Shown in pieces: positions 26,525-35,186 of a stretch of 64,000 nucleotides of DNA. The stretch covers positions 62,001 through 126,000 of the forward strand of contig CAKQYS010000003.1 of assembly GCA_934293375.1 (NCBI GenBank). Reading direction: 5' to 3'. The notes under the pieces were generated by a model. That model worked only from the letters and a program-made list of their open reading frames with translations. It was not told where the DNA came from and made no database searches. The translations under genes and the position numbers were made by a program. Position 1 is the first letter of the stretch; every line of letters starts with the position of its first letter. Source of the stretch: an uncultured Lachnospiraceae bacterium (lineage in GTDB: Bacteria > Bacillota > Clostridia > Lachnospirales > Lachnospiraceae).

Positions 26525-26971
26525 TCATTCCTGTGTTGAGGAACGGACCTGTCTCCGGTATTTCATTCTCGCAATCTCTATAATTTCCTCTTTGTCTAAA
26601 CCTTCCAGCTGTTCATAATAAAATAGTAATTGTAATTCATAGTAATCCAGAACAGATCGTTTTTCAGATTTGGATTCCTGTTCAATAAAATTCATATATG
26701 CATCCATATTTACTGCATCAATAAACATGCTGTGATCCTGATAACTTTCTGCAGTTTCACCGGTAATGGCAGGAGAAAGTAATTCTGCAATGCTTATATG
26801 ATAGAATTCTGCAATTTTGATTGCAAGGTCGGCATCCGGTGTGCGTTTCCCTGTTTCATAATTGGAATAAGTCTGTCGGGCAATTCCAATTGCTTCTGCA
26901 ATATCAATCTGATTATAATTATGGGATTTGCGCAGTAATCTCAGTTTTTCTGCAAAAGAAGATGCATTCAT
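26525..26971 (-). CDS. XRE family transcriptional regulator
   Basis: A 148-residue protein with an N-terminal helix-turn-helix (KLRLLRKSHNYNQIDIAEAI, then ARQTYSNYETGKRTPDADL) and a C-terminal helical region of about 75 residues of unknown role (FYYEQLEGLDKEEIIEIARM). It is convergent with the export operon, 24 bases away, and transcribed away from the ArsR operon. I see no clear operator for it. Confidence 0.87.
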   Translation of the reverse strand: MNASSFAEKLRLLRKSHNYNQIDIAEAIGIARQTYSNYETGKRTPDADLAIKIAEFYHISIAELLSPAITGETAESYQDHSMFIDAVNMDAYMNFIEQESKSEKRSVLDYYELQLLFYYEQLEGLDKEEIIEIARMKYRRQVRSSTQE

Positions 26972-27170
26972 AACATTTCGTCTCCTGATCTTTTATAGCT
27001 ACATTTTAAAATAGATACTATGTAAATTGTAAACATAAGGTGTTTTCTGTGTGCTATAAATAATGACAAAATAATAACTGAAATGCATAAACCCGATGAC
27101 ATAGCGGCTGGTATGCCACATTAAATAACATTATTTGTGGAAAAAATATAATTATGCCTGAAAAAAATAC

Positions 27171-27199
27171 TTGACAAGATATGAACATGTGAATATACT
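27171..27199 (+). promoter_or_regulatory. Promoter of the arsR-HMA-ATPase operon
   Basis: A consensus TTGACA at 27171-27176 and TATACT at 27194-27199 are 17 bases apart. A metal-repressor operator lies immediately downstream. Confidence 0.85.
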
Positions 27200-27201
27200 T
27201 A

Positions 27202-27223
27202 CATATGAAGAGATGTTCATATG
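27202..27223. promoter_or_regulatory. ArsR/SmtB-type operator
   Basis: CATATGAA and TTCATATG are perfect 8-bp inverted arms separated by 6 bases, the classical geometry of ArsR/SmtB sites. It covers the transcription start just after the -10 box. A related but imperfect copy (ATATGAACATGTGAATAT, 27179-27196) lies in the promoter spacer. Confidence 0.8.
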
Positions 27224-27269
27224 AATAAACATTATGTCGTCTATCTATTTCATAGAAAGGGGTGTGCAT

Positions 27270-27632
27270 ATGGCAGAGAAAAAGGAAGAAAGTGTCAGTG
27301 AATTTTTAGCAGCACATGAAGATGTTGTGAAACGCGTATTGGAGACACAACCTGCAGAAGAGGAGCTTTATGAATTGGCGGAGATCTTTAAGGTTTTTGG
27401 AGATTCAACCAGAATCCGGATTTTGTATGCATTGATCGAGAGTGATCTTTGTGTCGGAGATATTGCACAGCTGTTGAATCTGACGCAGTCAGCAGTAAGT
27501 CATCAGCTTAAGATTTTGAAAGATGCGAAGCTTGTAAGATTCAGGCGTGAAGGAAAGATTATTATTTATGCATTAGATGATGATCATGTGAGAAATATTT
27601 TAAATATGGGTATGGAACATATTGAAGAGTGA
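27270..27632 (+). CDS. ArsR/SmtB family metal-responsive repressor
   Basis: A 120-residue winged-helix repressor: FKVFGDSTRIRILYAL, the conserved ESDLCVGDIAQLLNLTQSAV helix pair with a cysteine as in CadC/ArsR metal sites, VSHQLKILKDAKLV as recognition helix, and REGKIIIYALDDDH as wing. It should leave DNA when bound by Zn, Cd or Pb and so release the downstream exporter. The reading frame is open 12 codons upstream, but AAAGGGG and the usual N-terminus place the start at 27270. It is the first gene of a three-gene metal efflux operon. Confidence 0.92.
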   Translation: MAEKKEESVSEFLAAHEDVVKRVLETQPAEEELYELAEIFKVFGDSTRIRILYALIESDLCVGDIAQLLNLTQSAVSHQLKILKDAKLVRFRREGKIIIYALDDDHVRNILNMGMEHIEE

Positions 27633-27695
27633 TGACGGAATGTGCCGGTTTTTATGAAGCTGTGGAAATAATAAAAGAAAGCGAGGAATGTAATT

Positions 27696-27914
27696 ATGAA
27701 GAAGACTTATGGTGTAGAGGTTGATTGTGCAAATTGTGCAGCAAAGATGGAGGACGCAGTTAAGAATACTGCAGGTGTGAAGGATGCCAGTCTGAGTTTT
27801 ATGACATTGAAGCTGAAGGTAGAATTTGAGGACGGTGCAGATGTAGATGCTGTTATGAAGGAAGCATATGCAAACTGTAAGAAGGTTGAGGATGATTGCG
27901 AAATTTTTTTATAA
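27696..27914 (+). CDS. Heavy-metal-associated (HMA) domain protein
   Basis: A 72-residue ferredoxin-like metal-binding protein with the CxxC motif in VDCANCAAKMEDAV. An Asp before the first Cys (DCxxC) is associated with Zn/Cd/Pb rather than copper in ZntA/CadA-type domains. It is encoded 56 bases ahead of the P-type ATPase, whose own N-terminus has no HMA domain, so this looks like a detached N-terminal domain or a chaperone delivering metal to the pump. It ends with another cysteine (DDCEIFL). Confidence 0.88.
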   Translation: MKKTYGVEVDCANCAAKMEDAVKNTAGVKDASLSFMTLKLKVEFEDGADVDAVMKEAYANCKKVEDDCEIFL

Positions 27915-27969
27915 GTGAACCGAAGAACTTCGTTTTGTATGGAAGTGTGAAGTAGAAGAGGTGAGGCGT

Positions 27970-29847
27970 ATGAATAAGAAGCAGAAAAAGGTATTATACA
28001 GAATTATAACAGCAGCGGTTCTGATAGTGTTACTTACCATGATTGATCAGAATGTGACCTTGCCAAAGGTGCTTCGTATTATTTTGTATCTGGTGCCGTA
28101 TTTTGTTATTGGATATGACATATTGAAAAAGGCATGGAAGGGTATTTTAAATAAGCAGGTATTCGATGAGAATTTTCTGATGGCGATTGCAACAATAGGT
28201 GCGATGCTGCTGGGAGATTTCAGGGAAGGTGTTGCCGTAATGCTGTTCTATCAGATTGGAGAGCTGTTCCAGTCATGTGCAGTCGGCAAGAGCCGCCAGA
28301 ACATAGCCGCACTGATGGATATCCGTCCGGATTATGCTAATGTGATGGTGGGTGGCAAGCTCTGTAAGGTTGACCCGGATGAGGTGGAGATCGGTACAGA
28401 GATTGTTGTGAATCCGGGCGAAAAAGTGCCGATCGATGGTGTGATCGTGACCGGAAATACGACCTTGAATACCAGTGCATTGACAGGGGAGAGTGTACCT
28501 CGAAGCGCAGGCGAAGGCGAAGAAGTGATTTCCGGCTGTATTAATATGACAGCATCAATTACCATTCGCACCACCAAGGAGTTTGGCGATTCTACGGTAT
28601 CCAGAATTCTGGATCTTGTAGAGAATTCAAGTATGAAGAAATCAAAGTCTGAGAACTTCATTACGAAGTTTGCAAGATACTATACACCGGCTGTATGCTA
28701 CAGTGCCCTTGCACTCGCATTGCTGCCACCGGTTATCAGCTTGGTTATGGGTGATGCACCGCAGTTCGGAATGTGGATCAACAGAGCCTTGACATTTCTG
28801 GTAATCAGCTGTCCGTGTGCACTGGTCATTTCCATTCCACTTTCTTTCTTTGGAGGTATCGGCTGTGCATCGACAAAGGGCATTCTGGTAAAGGGGTCCA
28901 ACTATCTGGAGGCATTAGCCGGAACAAAATATATTGTGTTTGATAAGACAGGTACACTGACAAAAGGTGTATTTGAGGTGACGGGCAGCTACCCGGCAAA
29001 TGGATTTGATGCACAGACGCTTTTGTACCATGCGGCGTATGCAGAGAGTGGTTCAAGTCATCCGATCAGTGTCAGTCTGAAGCGGGCATATGGACAGGAA
29101 ATGGATCTTAGTCATGTAGCAGATATTGAGGAAATCGCAGGACACGGCGTTAAGGCTGTAGTAGACGGGCGCACAGTGGCTGCCGGAAATGTCAGGCTGA
29201 TGAAGCAGATCGGAGTATCCATCACACAGGAGCATGATGAGGGTACGGTTGTCTATGTTGCCGTGGATGGTGTCTATGCCGGCTGTATTGTGATTGCTGA
29301 TGTAATCAAGCCAACTGCCAAGCTGGCAATGACAGAGCTTAAGAATCATGGCATCAAGCAGACCGTCATGTTGACCGGAGATACGAAAAAGACTGCGGAC
29401 AGAGTGGCCGCTGAAATTGGTGTGGATAAGGTCAGAAGCGAATTGCTTCCGGCAGACAAGGTAGAAGAGGTAGAGAAGCTGTTAGCAGAGAAGGAAACGG
29501 ATGACAAACTTGCTTTTGTCGGCGATGGTATCAATGATGCACCGGTGCTGTCTCGTGCAGATATTGGAATCGCGATGGGTGCACTCGGCTCGGATGCAGC
29601 AATCGAGGCTGCGGATATCGTTTTAATGGATGATGATCCGGCGAAGATTGCCCTTGCAATGAAAATTTCCAGAAAGACTCTTCGTATTGTGAAGGAGAAT
29701 ATCGTATTCGCACTTGCAGTCAAGGCGGTTTGCCTGATTTTAGGTGCGATCGGAATTGCAAATATGTGGGTTGCGATCTTTGCGGATGTAGGCGTTATGG
29801 TCATTGCGGTGATCAATGCAACGCGTGCCCTTAAGATTAAGCTATAA
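27970..29847 (+). CDS. P1B-type Zn/Cd-exporting ATPase
   Basis: A 625-residue cation pump expelling Zn, Cd or Pb. The metal-path motif is CPC at 281-283 (ISCPCALVIS), the phosphorylated residue is Asp325 in FDKTGTLTKG, and the hinge is GDGINDAPVLSRADIGIAMG. TGES (LTGESVPRS) marks the actuator domain. It lacks the N-terminal HMA domain, present as a separate gene upstream. GTG at 27961 is in frame, but GAGGTGAGG serves the ATG at 27970 better. The stop codon is followed at once by a 266-bp palindromic structure. Confidence 0.94.
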   Translation: MNKKQKKVLYRIITAAVLIVLLTMIDQNVTLPKVLRIILYLVPYFVIGYDILKKAWKGILNKQVFDENFLMAIATIGAMLLGDFREGVAVMLFYQIGELFQSCAVGKSRQNIAALMDIRPDYANVMVGGKLCKVDPDEVEIGTEIVVNPGEKVPIDGVIVTGNTTLNTSALTGESVPRSAGEGEEVISGCINMTASITIRTTKEFGDSTVSRILDLVENSSMKKSKSENFITKFARYYTPAVCYSALALALLPPVISLVMGDAPQFGMWINRALTFLVISCPCALVISIPLSFFGGIGCASTKGILVKGSNYLEALAGTKYIVFDKTGTLTKGVFEVTGSYPANGFDAQTLLYHAAYAESGSSHPISVSLKRAYGQEMDLSHVADIEEIAGHGVKAVVDGRTVAAGNVRLMKQIGVSITQEHDEGTVVYVAVDGVYAGCIVIADVIKPTAKLAMTELKNHGIKQTVMLTGDTKKTADRVAAEIGVDKVRSELLPADKVEEVEKLLAEKETDDKLAFVGDGINDAPVLSRADIGIAMGALGSDAAIEAADIVLMDDDPAKIALAMKISRKTLRIVKENIVFALAVKAVCLILGAIGIANMWVAIFADVGVMVIAVINATRALKIKL

Positions 29848-30113
29848 TCCCTGACCGCTGCCAATACGGATCTCGCTATCAACTGTCAGCTGCTAACGGT
29901 CTACGAAGCGTGATTTTCTACGGGTTCTGCGTTCATCTATATAGGCGCACGCGACCGGCTCACAGAGCCCGTCCAGGGCTCCCTCGCCTGGTCTGGTCGT
30001 CCATGACCAGACCTCGCTGTGAGCCGAAGCAGAACCTGAGAAAATCTACGCTCCTCCGACATACGCATCTTGCCAGCTGATAGCGAGATCCTTATATATG
30101 GCAGCATCAGGGA
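29848..30113. repeat. 266-bp branched palindromic element
   Basis: The ends form a long imperfect inverted repeat: TCCCTGA, GCTGCCA and GGATCTCGCTATCA at 29848-29881 are matched in inverted order at 30074-30113. An inner stem pairs GGCTCACAG (29957-29965) with CTGTGAGCC (30017-30025), and inside it are two hairpins, AGCCC/GGGCT (29966-29980) and GTCTGGTC/GACCAGAC (29991-30012). The middle is richer in G+C than its surroundings. I see no target-site duplication at its ends. It starts at the base after the ATPase stop codon. It may be a dispersed structured repeat, a non-autonomous element or an mRNA 3' structure; no protein is evident. Confidence 0.7.
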
Positions 30114-30256
30114 CGCAATGCATGATATGATGCTGTGTCTGGCGAGTTTGACGAAGGTGTGCATCATCAATGGGTCGAAGCCTCAAAGTATAGAAATCCC
30201 CATTTTTTATAGACGCGTTGTTATGGCAAATAATATGACTATACAGATATGATTAT

Positions 30257-30278
30257 ACCCGGTTAGCCGGGCTTTTTT
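30257..30278 (+). terminator. Rho-independent terminator
   Basis: CCCGG (30258-30262) and CCGGG (30267-30271) form a short strong stem around TTAG, followed by C and six Ts. It ends the metal operon or a transcript of the region 30114-30256, in which I see no gene. Confidence 0.8.
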
Positions 30279-30319
30279 GTTGTAATGGGAATGGTATTAC
30301 AGGGATATGTACATTCTAA

Positions 30320-30348
30320 TTGACAAAAATATGTGGATTGGATATAGT
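30320..30348 (+). promoter_or_regulatory. Promoter of the exchanger gene
   Basis: Consensus TTGACA at 30320-30325 and TATAGT at 30343-30348, 17 bases apart, about 50 bases ahead of the coding start. Confidence 0.75.
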
Positions 30349-30399
30349 TAGTTCAATGTAACATAAATATCGTGATGAGAAAGGTTGGAATGTAGTAGT

Positions 30400-31356
30400 A
30401 TGAAAGAAATGGGGATAGCAGCATTACTGTTAGTTGTAGGATTTGTTCTGCTGATCAAGGGGGCAGATTTTTTTGTGGAAGGAAGTTCTTCCCTTGCAAA
30501 AAAATTGAAGGTGCCTTCGATGATCATCGGACTTACGATCGTAGCAATGGGGACGAGCCTGCCGGAGTGTGCGGTCAGCGTGACGGCTTCTCTGACGGGA
30601 AATAATGCATTGGCGATCAGCAATGCAGTGGGATCTAATATTTTTAATCTTATGGTAGTATGTGGATTTTGTACATTGTTTTGTCCGTTGACGATCCAGA
30701 AGGATACACTGAAAAAGGAATTTCCGTTTTCAATCATTTGTGCAGGATTGTTGCTATTTTTTGGCATGATCGGTATGTCACTCGGACGGATCGAGGGATT
30801 GATTCTAATTGTGATTTTTGCGATATATCTGGGTATTATGATTTATAATGCATTAAAGGCGAGACAGCAATTTGATCATGTGCCTGAGAGTGAAGAGGAG
30901 ATTAAGATCCTGCCGATCTGGTGCTGCATTCTTTATATTATTGGCGGCGGTGTGGCGATCAAATTTGGCGGCGATTTTGTGGTAAACGGTGCATCAACGG
31001 TGGCTTCCAGGCTGGGTTTATCACAGAATCTGATCGGGCTTACGATCGTGGCAATGGGGACGAGCCTGCCGGAGCTGGCGACATCAGCCGTGGCTGCCAG
31101 AAAGAACGAAGTAGATATGGCAATAGGCAATGTGATCGGTTCCAATATTTTTAATATTCTGCTGATCCTCGGTGTGGCATCCGTGATGAGCCCGATTACA
31201 TTTGTTATGGAAAATGTAATTGACATTATGGTGCTGATCGTAATGAGTATTTTAGTGTGGATATTCTGCTGGACAAAGCAGCAGCTTGATAAGAGGGAAG
31301 GTATTTTCATGTTGATCGCATATGCGGTTTATATGGTGTATATTATTCTGCGATAA
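30400..31356 (+). CDS. Calcium/sodium antiporter (YrbG/CaCA family)
   Basis: A 318-residue membrane exchanger with the two inverted alpha repeats of the family: TIVAMGTSLPECAVSVTAS with NAVGSNIFNL in the first half, and TIVAMGTSLPELATSAVAA with NVIGSNIFNI in the second. The glutamates after GTSLPE are the ion ligands. About ten hydrophobic helices. It exchanges Na+ for Ca2+, or possibly K+. The start is not certain: ATG 30400 is used here; TTG 30385 and ATG 30409 are also in frame and none has a strong ribosome site. Confidence 0.9.
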   Translation: MKEMGIAALLLVVGFVLLIKGADFFVEGSSSLAKKLKVPSMIIGLTIVAMGTSLPECAVSVTASLTGNNALAISNAVGSNIFNLMVVCGFCTLFCPLTIQKDTLKKEFPFSIICAGLLLFFGMIGMSLGRIEGLILIVIFAIYLGIMIYNALKARQQFDHVPESEEEIKILPIWCCILYIIGGGVAIKFGGDFVVNGASTVASRLGLSQNLIGLTIVAMGTSLPELATSAVAARKNEVDMAIGNVIGSNIFNILLILGVASVMSPITFVMENVIDIMVLIVMSILVWIFCWTKQQLDKREGIFMLIAYAVYMVYIILR

Positions 31357-31380
31357 GACAATACGCATAATAGGTGTGAC

Positions 31381-32817
31381 ATGAAGAAGAACTATGAACA
31401 TATAATTAAAGAGGTGTATCCTGGATCTATTGCACAGGAGATGGAGATTGCGCCGGGCGATGTTCTGCTTGCAATCAATGATCAGAAGATACAGGATGTA
31501 TTTGATTATCGGTTTTATTGTAAGGACGAGTATATTGAGGTGCTGATCCGCAAGCCGGACGGCGAAAAATGGCTGTTAGAGATTGATAAAGAATATGATG
31601 ACGATCTGGGTATCGAATTTGAAAATGATCTGATGAGTGATTACCGGTCGTGCTGCAACAAATGTATTTTCTGCTTTATTGATCAGATGCCGCCGGGGAT
31701 GCGGGAAACCCTATATTTCAAGGATGACGATTCCCGGCTGTCCTTTATGCAGGGCAATTATATTACTTTGACCAATATGCAGGAAGAAGATGTGGACAGA
31801 ATCATCAAGATGCAGCTGGCACCGATCAATATTTCTGTGCAGACAACCAATCCGGAGCTTCGTTGCAAGATGCTGCACAACCGTTTTGCCGGAGAGAAAT
31901 TGAAGTTTATTGACCGGCTTTATGAAGGACATGTTGAGATGAACGGGCAGATCGTATGCTGCAAGGGCGTCAATGATGGCGAGGAACTCAGGCGTTCCAT
32001 TGAAGATTTGTCCCAATATCTGCCGTTTATGCGGAGTGTATCGGTGGTGCCTGCCGGGATTACGAAATACCGTGACAATCTGTATCCGCTTGCATTATTT
32101 ACGCCGGAGCAGTCCGGTGAGGTGATTGATCTGATCGAGAGCTATCAGCAGGGCTTTTACGATGCGTATGGTCTGCATTTTATCCATGCCAGTGATGAGT
32201 GGTATATTCAGGCGGGACGGGATTTCCCGGAGGAAGAGCGTTACGATGGCTACATCCAGTTGGAAAATGGTGTTGGAATGATGAGGCTGTTGTTGACAGA
32301 ATTTGAGCAGGCGGTAGATGCACTGTTAGAAGACACCGAGCTTTTGTCAGAGGTGAAGCAGGGCGTGAACCGGACGATAACACTGGCAACCGGCAAACTC
32401 ACCTATTCCACGATGGCGGCATTGGCTTCCCGTGTGATGGAGATCTGTCCGGGATTGCAGGTGCATGTATTTGCGATCCGGAATGATTTCTTTGGGGAGA
32501 CGATCACAGTATCAGGATTGATCACAGCACAGGATCTGATTGCACAGCTTAAGGAGAAGCAGGATGCCGGAGAGAATCTGGGGACACATTTATTGATTCC
32601 GATGAATATGCTGCGCTCCGGTGAGCAGGTGTTTTTGGATGATCTGACAGTCACAGATGTGGAAGCTGCGCTGTCCATGAAGGTTGTTGCAGTGGATACC
32701 GGTGGCGGGGATCTGCTGGATGCGATGTTGTATGAGGATTATGCGATGCAGCGTGATCCGGATCAATTTGTTTATATAGATGCATATGGTGATGGACAGG
32801 AGGATGTCCGGGATTAA
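31381..32817 (+). CDS. DUF512 family protein with PDZ-like and radical-SAM-like regions
   Basis: A 478-residue protein of the clostridial DUF512 family. The first 70 residues form a PDZ-like domain (EVYPGSIAQEMEIAPGDVLL). A cysteine cluster in SCCNKCIFCFIDQMPPGMR then leads into a radical-SAM-like barrel (KDDDSRLSFMQGNYITLTN). The C-terminal DUF512 domain has TLATGKLTYSTM, HVFAIRNDFFGETITVSGL and a closing GGGDLLDAM. In many Clostridia this gene is next to the GTPase gene der; here it is not. Its biochemical role is unknown. It begins 24 bases after the exchanger gene. Confidence 0.88.
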   Translation: MKKNYEHIIKEVYPGSIAQEMEIAPGDVLLAINDQKIQDVFDYRFYCKDEYIEVLIRKPDGEKWLLEIDKEYDDDLGIEFENDLMSDYRSCCNKCIFCFIDQMPPGMRETLYFKDDDSRLSFMQGNYITLTNMQEEDVDRIIKMQLAPINISVQTTNPELRCKMLHNRFAGEKLKFIDRLYEGHVEMNGQIVCCKGVNDGEELRRSIEDLSQYLPFMRSVSVVPAGITKYRDNLYPLALFTPEQSGEVIDLIESYQQGFYDAYGLHFIHASDEWYIQAGRDFPEEERYDGYIQLENGVGMMRLLLTEFEQAVDALLEDTELLSEVKQGVNRTITLATGKLTYSTMAALASRVMEICPGLQVHVFAIRNDFFGETITVSGLITAQDLIAQLKEKQDAGENLGTHLLIPMNMLRSGEQVFLDDLTVTDVEAALSMKVVAVDTGGGDLLDAMLYEDYAMQRDPDQFVYIDAYGDGQEDVRD

Positions 32818-32821
32818 ACAG

Positions 32822-32866
32822 ATCGGCAGTCTGTGCTAACGAACATGGCACAGGCTGCCGATATTA
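32822..32866 (+). terminator. Long hairpin, probable terminator after the DUF512 gene
   Basis: A 15-bp stem (32822-32836 with 32848-32862, one G-T pair) has an 11-base loop and is followed by ATTATTATT, a weak T-tract. It lies four bases after the DUF512 stop codon. Confidence 0.6.
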
Positions 32867-32929
32867 TTATTGAGGTATATTAACAGGGTACTCCATACTC
32901 ACAAATGGAATTGTGAAAGGAGGATGATG

Positions 32930-33526
32930 ATGCAGATTACAGGGAATGTAGATGCCAGACGAAATGGGGTGCCAATCATGCGGACAAAGCAGACGGGACA
33001 GGGTGTCGTGGTCTATGCAGCAGCCGGCAGGACGAATACACAGCAGGAAGCTGTGAAGGAGCAGACGGTAGAGCAGGAGACATATACACCATCCAAGGAG
33101 GCAATGTCAGCATGTGCACAGGACTTTATGGATCGGATCAACCGTGCGGGAGAGGGTCTGATGAAGCTTACGAAACAGGGTGACAAGAATCCATTTGAGG
33201 ATCAGGCACGGGCTATGCGCATTGCATTGAATATGATGCGGGGCAAACAGGTGCCACCGCAGGATGAGAAATTTCTGATGCAATTTGATGATGAACTTTA
33301 TCAGGCGGCGAAGAATATCCAGATGATGAAGAAGCGTAAGGAAGATGCGGAGAGTGAACTGGAGGATGACGATGACAGTACCTCTGAGAAGATCCGGAAG
33401 CTGGCACTGGACAATGCAGGGGAAAAGCTGGTGGACAGCTTTGACCATGCGGGGGCTGCCATAAGCGATACCACAGACGCCCCGGATGCAGCAGAAGTTG
33501 TACCGGTTGCCGCGGGAGATGTGTAA
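32930..33526 (+). CDS. Hypothetical protein, helical, acidic
   Basis: A 198-residue protein I cannot assign. Three ATGs stand in a row (32924, 32927, 32930); AAAGGAGG ending at 32923 best suits the last. The first 50 residues are low in hydrophobics (NVDARRNGVPIMRTKQTGQG). The middle is helical and contains DFMDRINRAGEGLMKLTKQG and MRIALNMMRGKQVPPQDEKF; an acidic run (ELEDDDDSTSEK) follows. No signal peptide or membrane segment. It shares direction with the next gene (33616), so they may form a pair. It resembles flagellar/secretion-type small helical proteins in style only. Confidence 0.6.
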   Translation: MQITGNVDARRNGVPIMRTKQTGQGVVVYAAAGRTNTQQEAVKEQTVEQETYTPSKEAMSACAQDFMDRINRAGEGLMKLTKQGDKNPFEDQARAMRIALNMMRGKQVPPQDEKFLMQFDDELYQAAKNIQMMKKRKEDAESELEDDDDSTSEKIRKLALDNAGEKLVDSFDHAGAAISDTTDAPDAAEVVPVAAGDV

Positions 33527-33615
33527 GTGCAGGACACTGGAATCTCTTTCGAAGGATTCCATGTATTTGCATGGAGTCATTACGAGGAGCCATACCAAAC
33601 AAGGAAGGAGCGAAC

Positions 33616-34425
33616 ATGATGCGTTCAACAGTACAGGGAAGTACAATGACACAGATGGCAAATGCGTATGGGATATCCAATGATACCAGAACGCAGAAGG
33701 AAAAGAACGATGTACAAAAGACCGGTCAGACGGAGACGGTGCAGAAGACAGGACAGATCTCCGGCAGAGTGATCGGCAATGCAAAGCTGTCAGAGAAGGC
33801 AGCAAAGTATTATGATCAGTTAAAGAGCAAGTTTTCTGATATGGAGTTTATTCTGGTCAGCGAGGATCAGAAACAGATGGCACAGGCACAGGCTGCGAGC
33901 TTCGGCAATGCATCCAAGCCGGTGGTGCTGATCAATGAGGAGAAGCTTGAAAAGATGGCTGAGGATGAGAAGTATCGAAGCCGGTACGAAGGGCTGATTG
34001 CGGGTGCTGCCGGTCAGTTAAAAAGCATGGGAGAGCGTCTTGGCAGCAGTGTCAAGGCATATGGCATGCAGGTGGATGACAAGGGTATTGCTTCTTATTT
34101 TGCGGTTGTTGACAAATCCTTTGCCGCACAGCGTAAGCTGATGGCAAAGAAGGCAGCCAAGAAGAAGGCAGACGAGAAGGCTGCAGCAAAGCGTGCAGAG
34201 AAACAGAAGCAGGAAGAAGCGATCAAGAATAAAAAGTCGGAGCAGAACAAGAAGACAGATGCTTCTGATTCCGCTTCAGATGCAGAGGAGTTAGAGACCG
34301 TAACGGCCTCCTCCGTGGATGCACTGGTGGATAAGGTAAAGGATCTGACGATGCAGACGCTCAGTGATCTGGCACAGACAGAGGAAGAACGCAAGGTAGG
34401 TCAGTACTTCGATTTTAAGCTATAG
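33616..34425 (+). CDS. DUF6033-like protein with Lys/Ala-rich coiled coil
   Basis: A 269-residue protein resembling a Lachnospiraceae family of unknown function (DUF6033, from memory). Residues 1-50 are polar (Gln/Thr rich). The core is KLSEKAAKYYDQLKSKFSDM and FILVSEDQKQMAQAQAASFG, followed by VVLINEEKLEKMAEDEKY. Residues around 170-220 are a highly charged Lys/Ala/Glu coiled coil. No signal peptide or membrane helix. The start is ATG 33616 (or 33619) after AAGGAAGGAGCGAAC. Function unknown; the position after another unknown helical protein suggests a shared job. Confidence 0.65.
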   Translation: MMRSTVQGSTMTQMANAYGISNDTRTQKEKNDVQKTGQTETVQKTGQISGRVIGNAKLSEKAAKYYDQLKSKFSDMEFILVSEDQKQMAQAQAASFGNASKPVVLINEEKLEKMAEDEKYRSRYEGLIAGAAGQLKSMGERLGSSVKAYGMQVDDKGIASYFAVVDKSFAAQRKLMAKKAAKKKADEKAAAKRAEKQKQEEAIKNKKSEQNKKTDASDSASDAEELETVTASSVDALVDKVKDLTMQTLSDLAQTEEERKVGQYFDFKL

Positions 34426-34440
34426 GGAAGGAATCGGAAT

Positions 34441-35103
34441 ATGAAGAAGATAACAGTCGTGGAGGATGACACAGCGATCAGGGCAGAACTTACCGAGCTT
34501 TTGAATCATGCCGGTTATCAGACCGCGATCATAGAGAATTTCACAGATGTGACATCGCAGATTGTGAAGCAGGCGTCCGATCTGGTGCTGCTGGATATCA
34601 ATCTTCCGGGTCAGAATGGACAGATGTTGTTACATGAACTGAGAAAGACATCGCAGATTCCGGTGATTATGGTGACAAGCAGGACCTCAGAAACAGATGA
34701 GGTCCTGTCTATGAGTTATGGGGCAGATGATTATATCATGAAGCCCTATAACCCAACGATACTGCTGCTTCGGATTGGCGCCATTTTTAAGCGTATGGAT
34801 GCCGGATCGGGGACACAGACCTACCGGGATCTGGAGGTAAATCCATCTAAGGGTACATTGCGGCGTGGAGAAGAGGAACTTTTGTTGACTAAAAACGAGA
34901 TGTTGATCTTTCAGTATTTATTGATGAATTGTGGCCGGATCGTCTCGAGGGATGAGTTGATGACGCAGCTATGGGATCATGATGAATATATCAATGACAA
35001 TGCATTGACGGTGAACATCAGCAGACTGCGTACCAAGCTGTCCGGGTTTGGATATGCGGATGTGATCGAGACGAGAAAAAAGCAGGGCTATCAGCTACAG
35101 TGA
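34441..35103 (+). CDS. bceR: BceR-like response regulator
   Basis: A 220-residue OmpR-type regulator: VVEDDTAIRAEL, phosphorylated Asp52 in LVLLDINLPGQNG, MVTSR, and Lys in DDYIMKPYNP, then a winged helix (LTKNEMLIFQYLLMN, LTVNISRLRTKL). The neighbours (a short kinase without a sensing loop, then an ATPase and a permease with a large outer domain) make it the regulator of a BceRSAB-type antimicrobial peptide module. It probably binds the inverted repeat at 36203-36222. Confidence 0.85.
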   Translation: MKKITVVEDDTAIRAELTELLNHAGYQTAIIENFTDVTSQIVKQASDLVLLDINLPGQNGQMLLHELRKTSQIPVIMVTSRTSETDEVLSMSYGADDYIMKPYNPTILLLRIGAIFKRMDAGSGTQTYRDLEVNPSKGTLRRGEEELLLTKNEMLIFQYLLMNCGRIVSRDELMTQLWDHDEYINDNALTVNISRLRTKLSGFGYADVIETRKKQGYQLQ

Positions 35104-35186
35104 AGGGTATTTCGTTGGACTTGCCACATAGAAATACCGCACCGGTATACTTGCGGAATATATAAAATGACAGAGAGGAATTATGT

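Noticed and set aside
29346..29882. A 178-codon frame on the minus strand within the P-type ATPase gene
   Set aside because: Shadow frame; the + strand gene has all ATPase motifs and the product opposite is Ser/Ile/Ala-rich without pattern.
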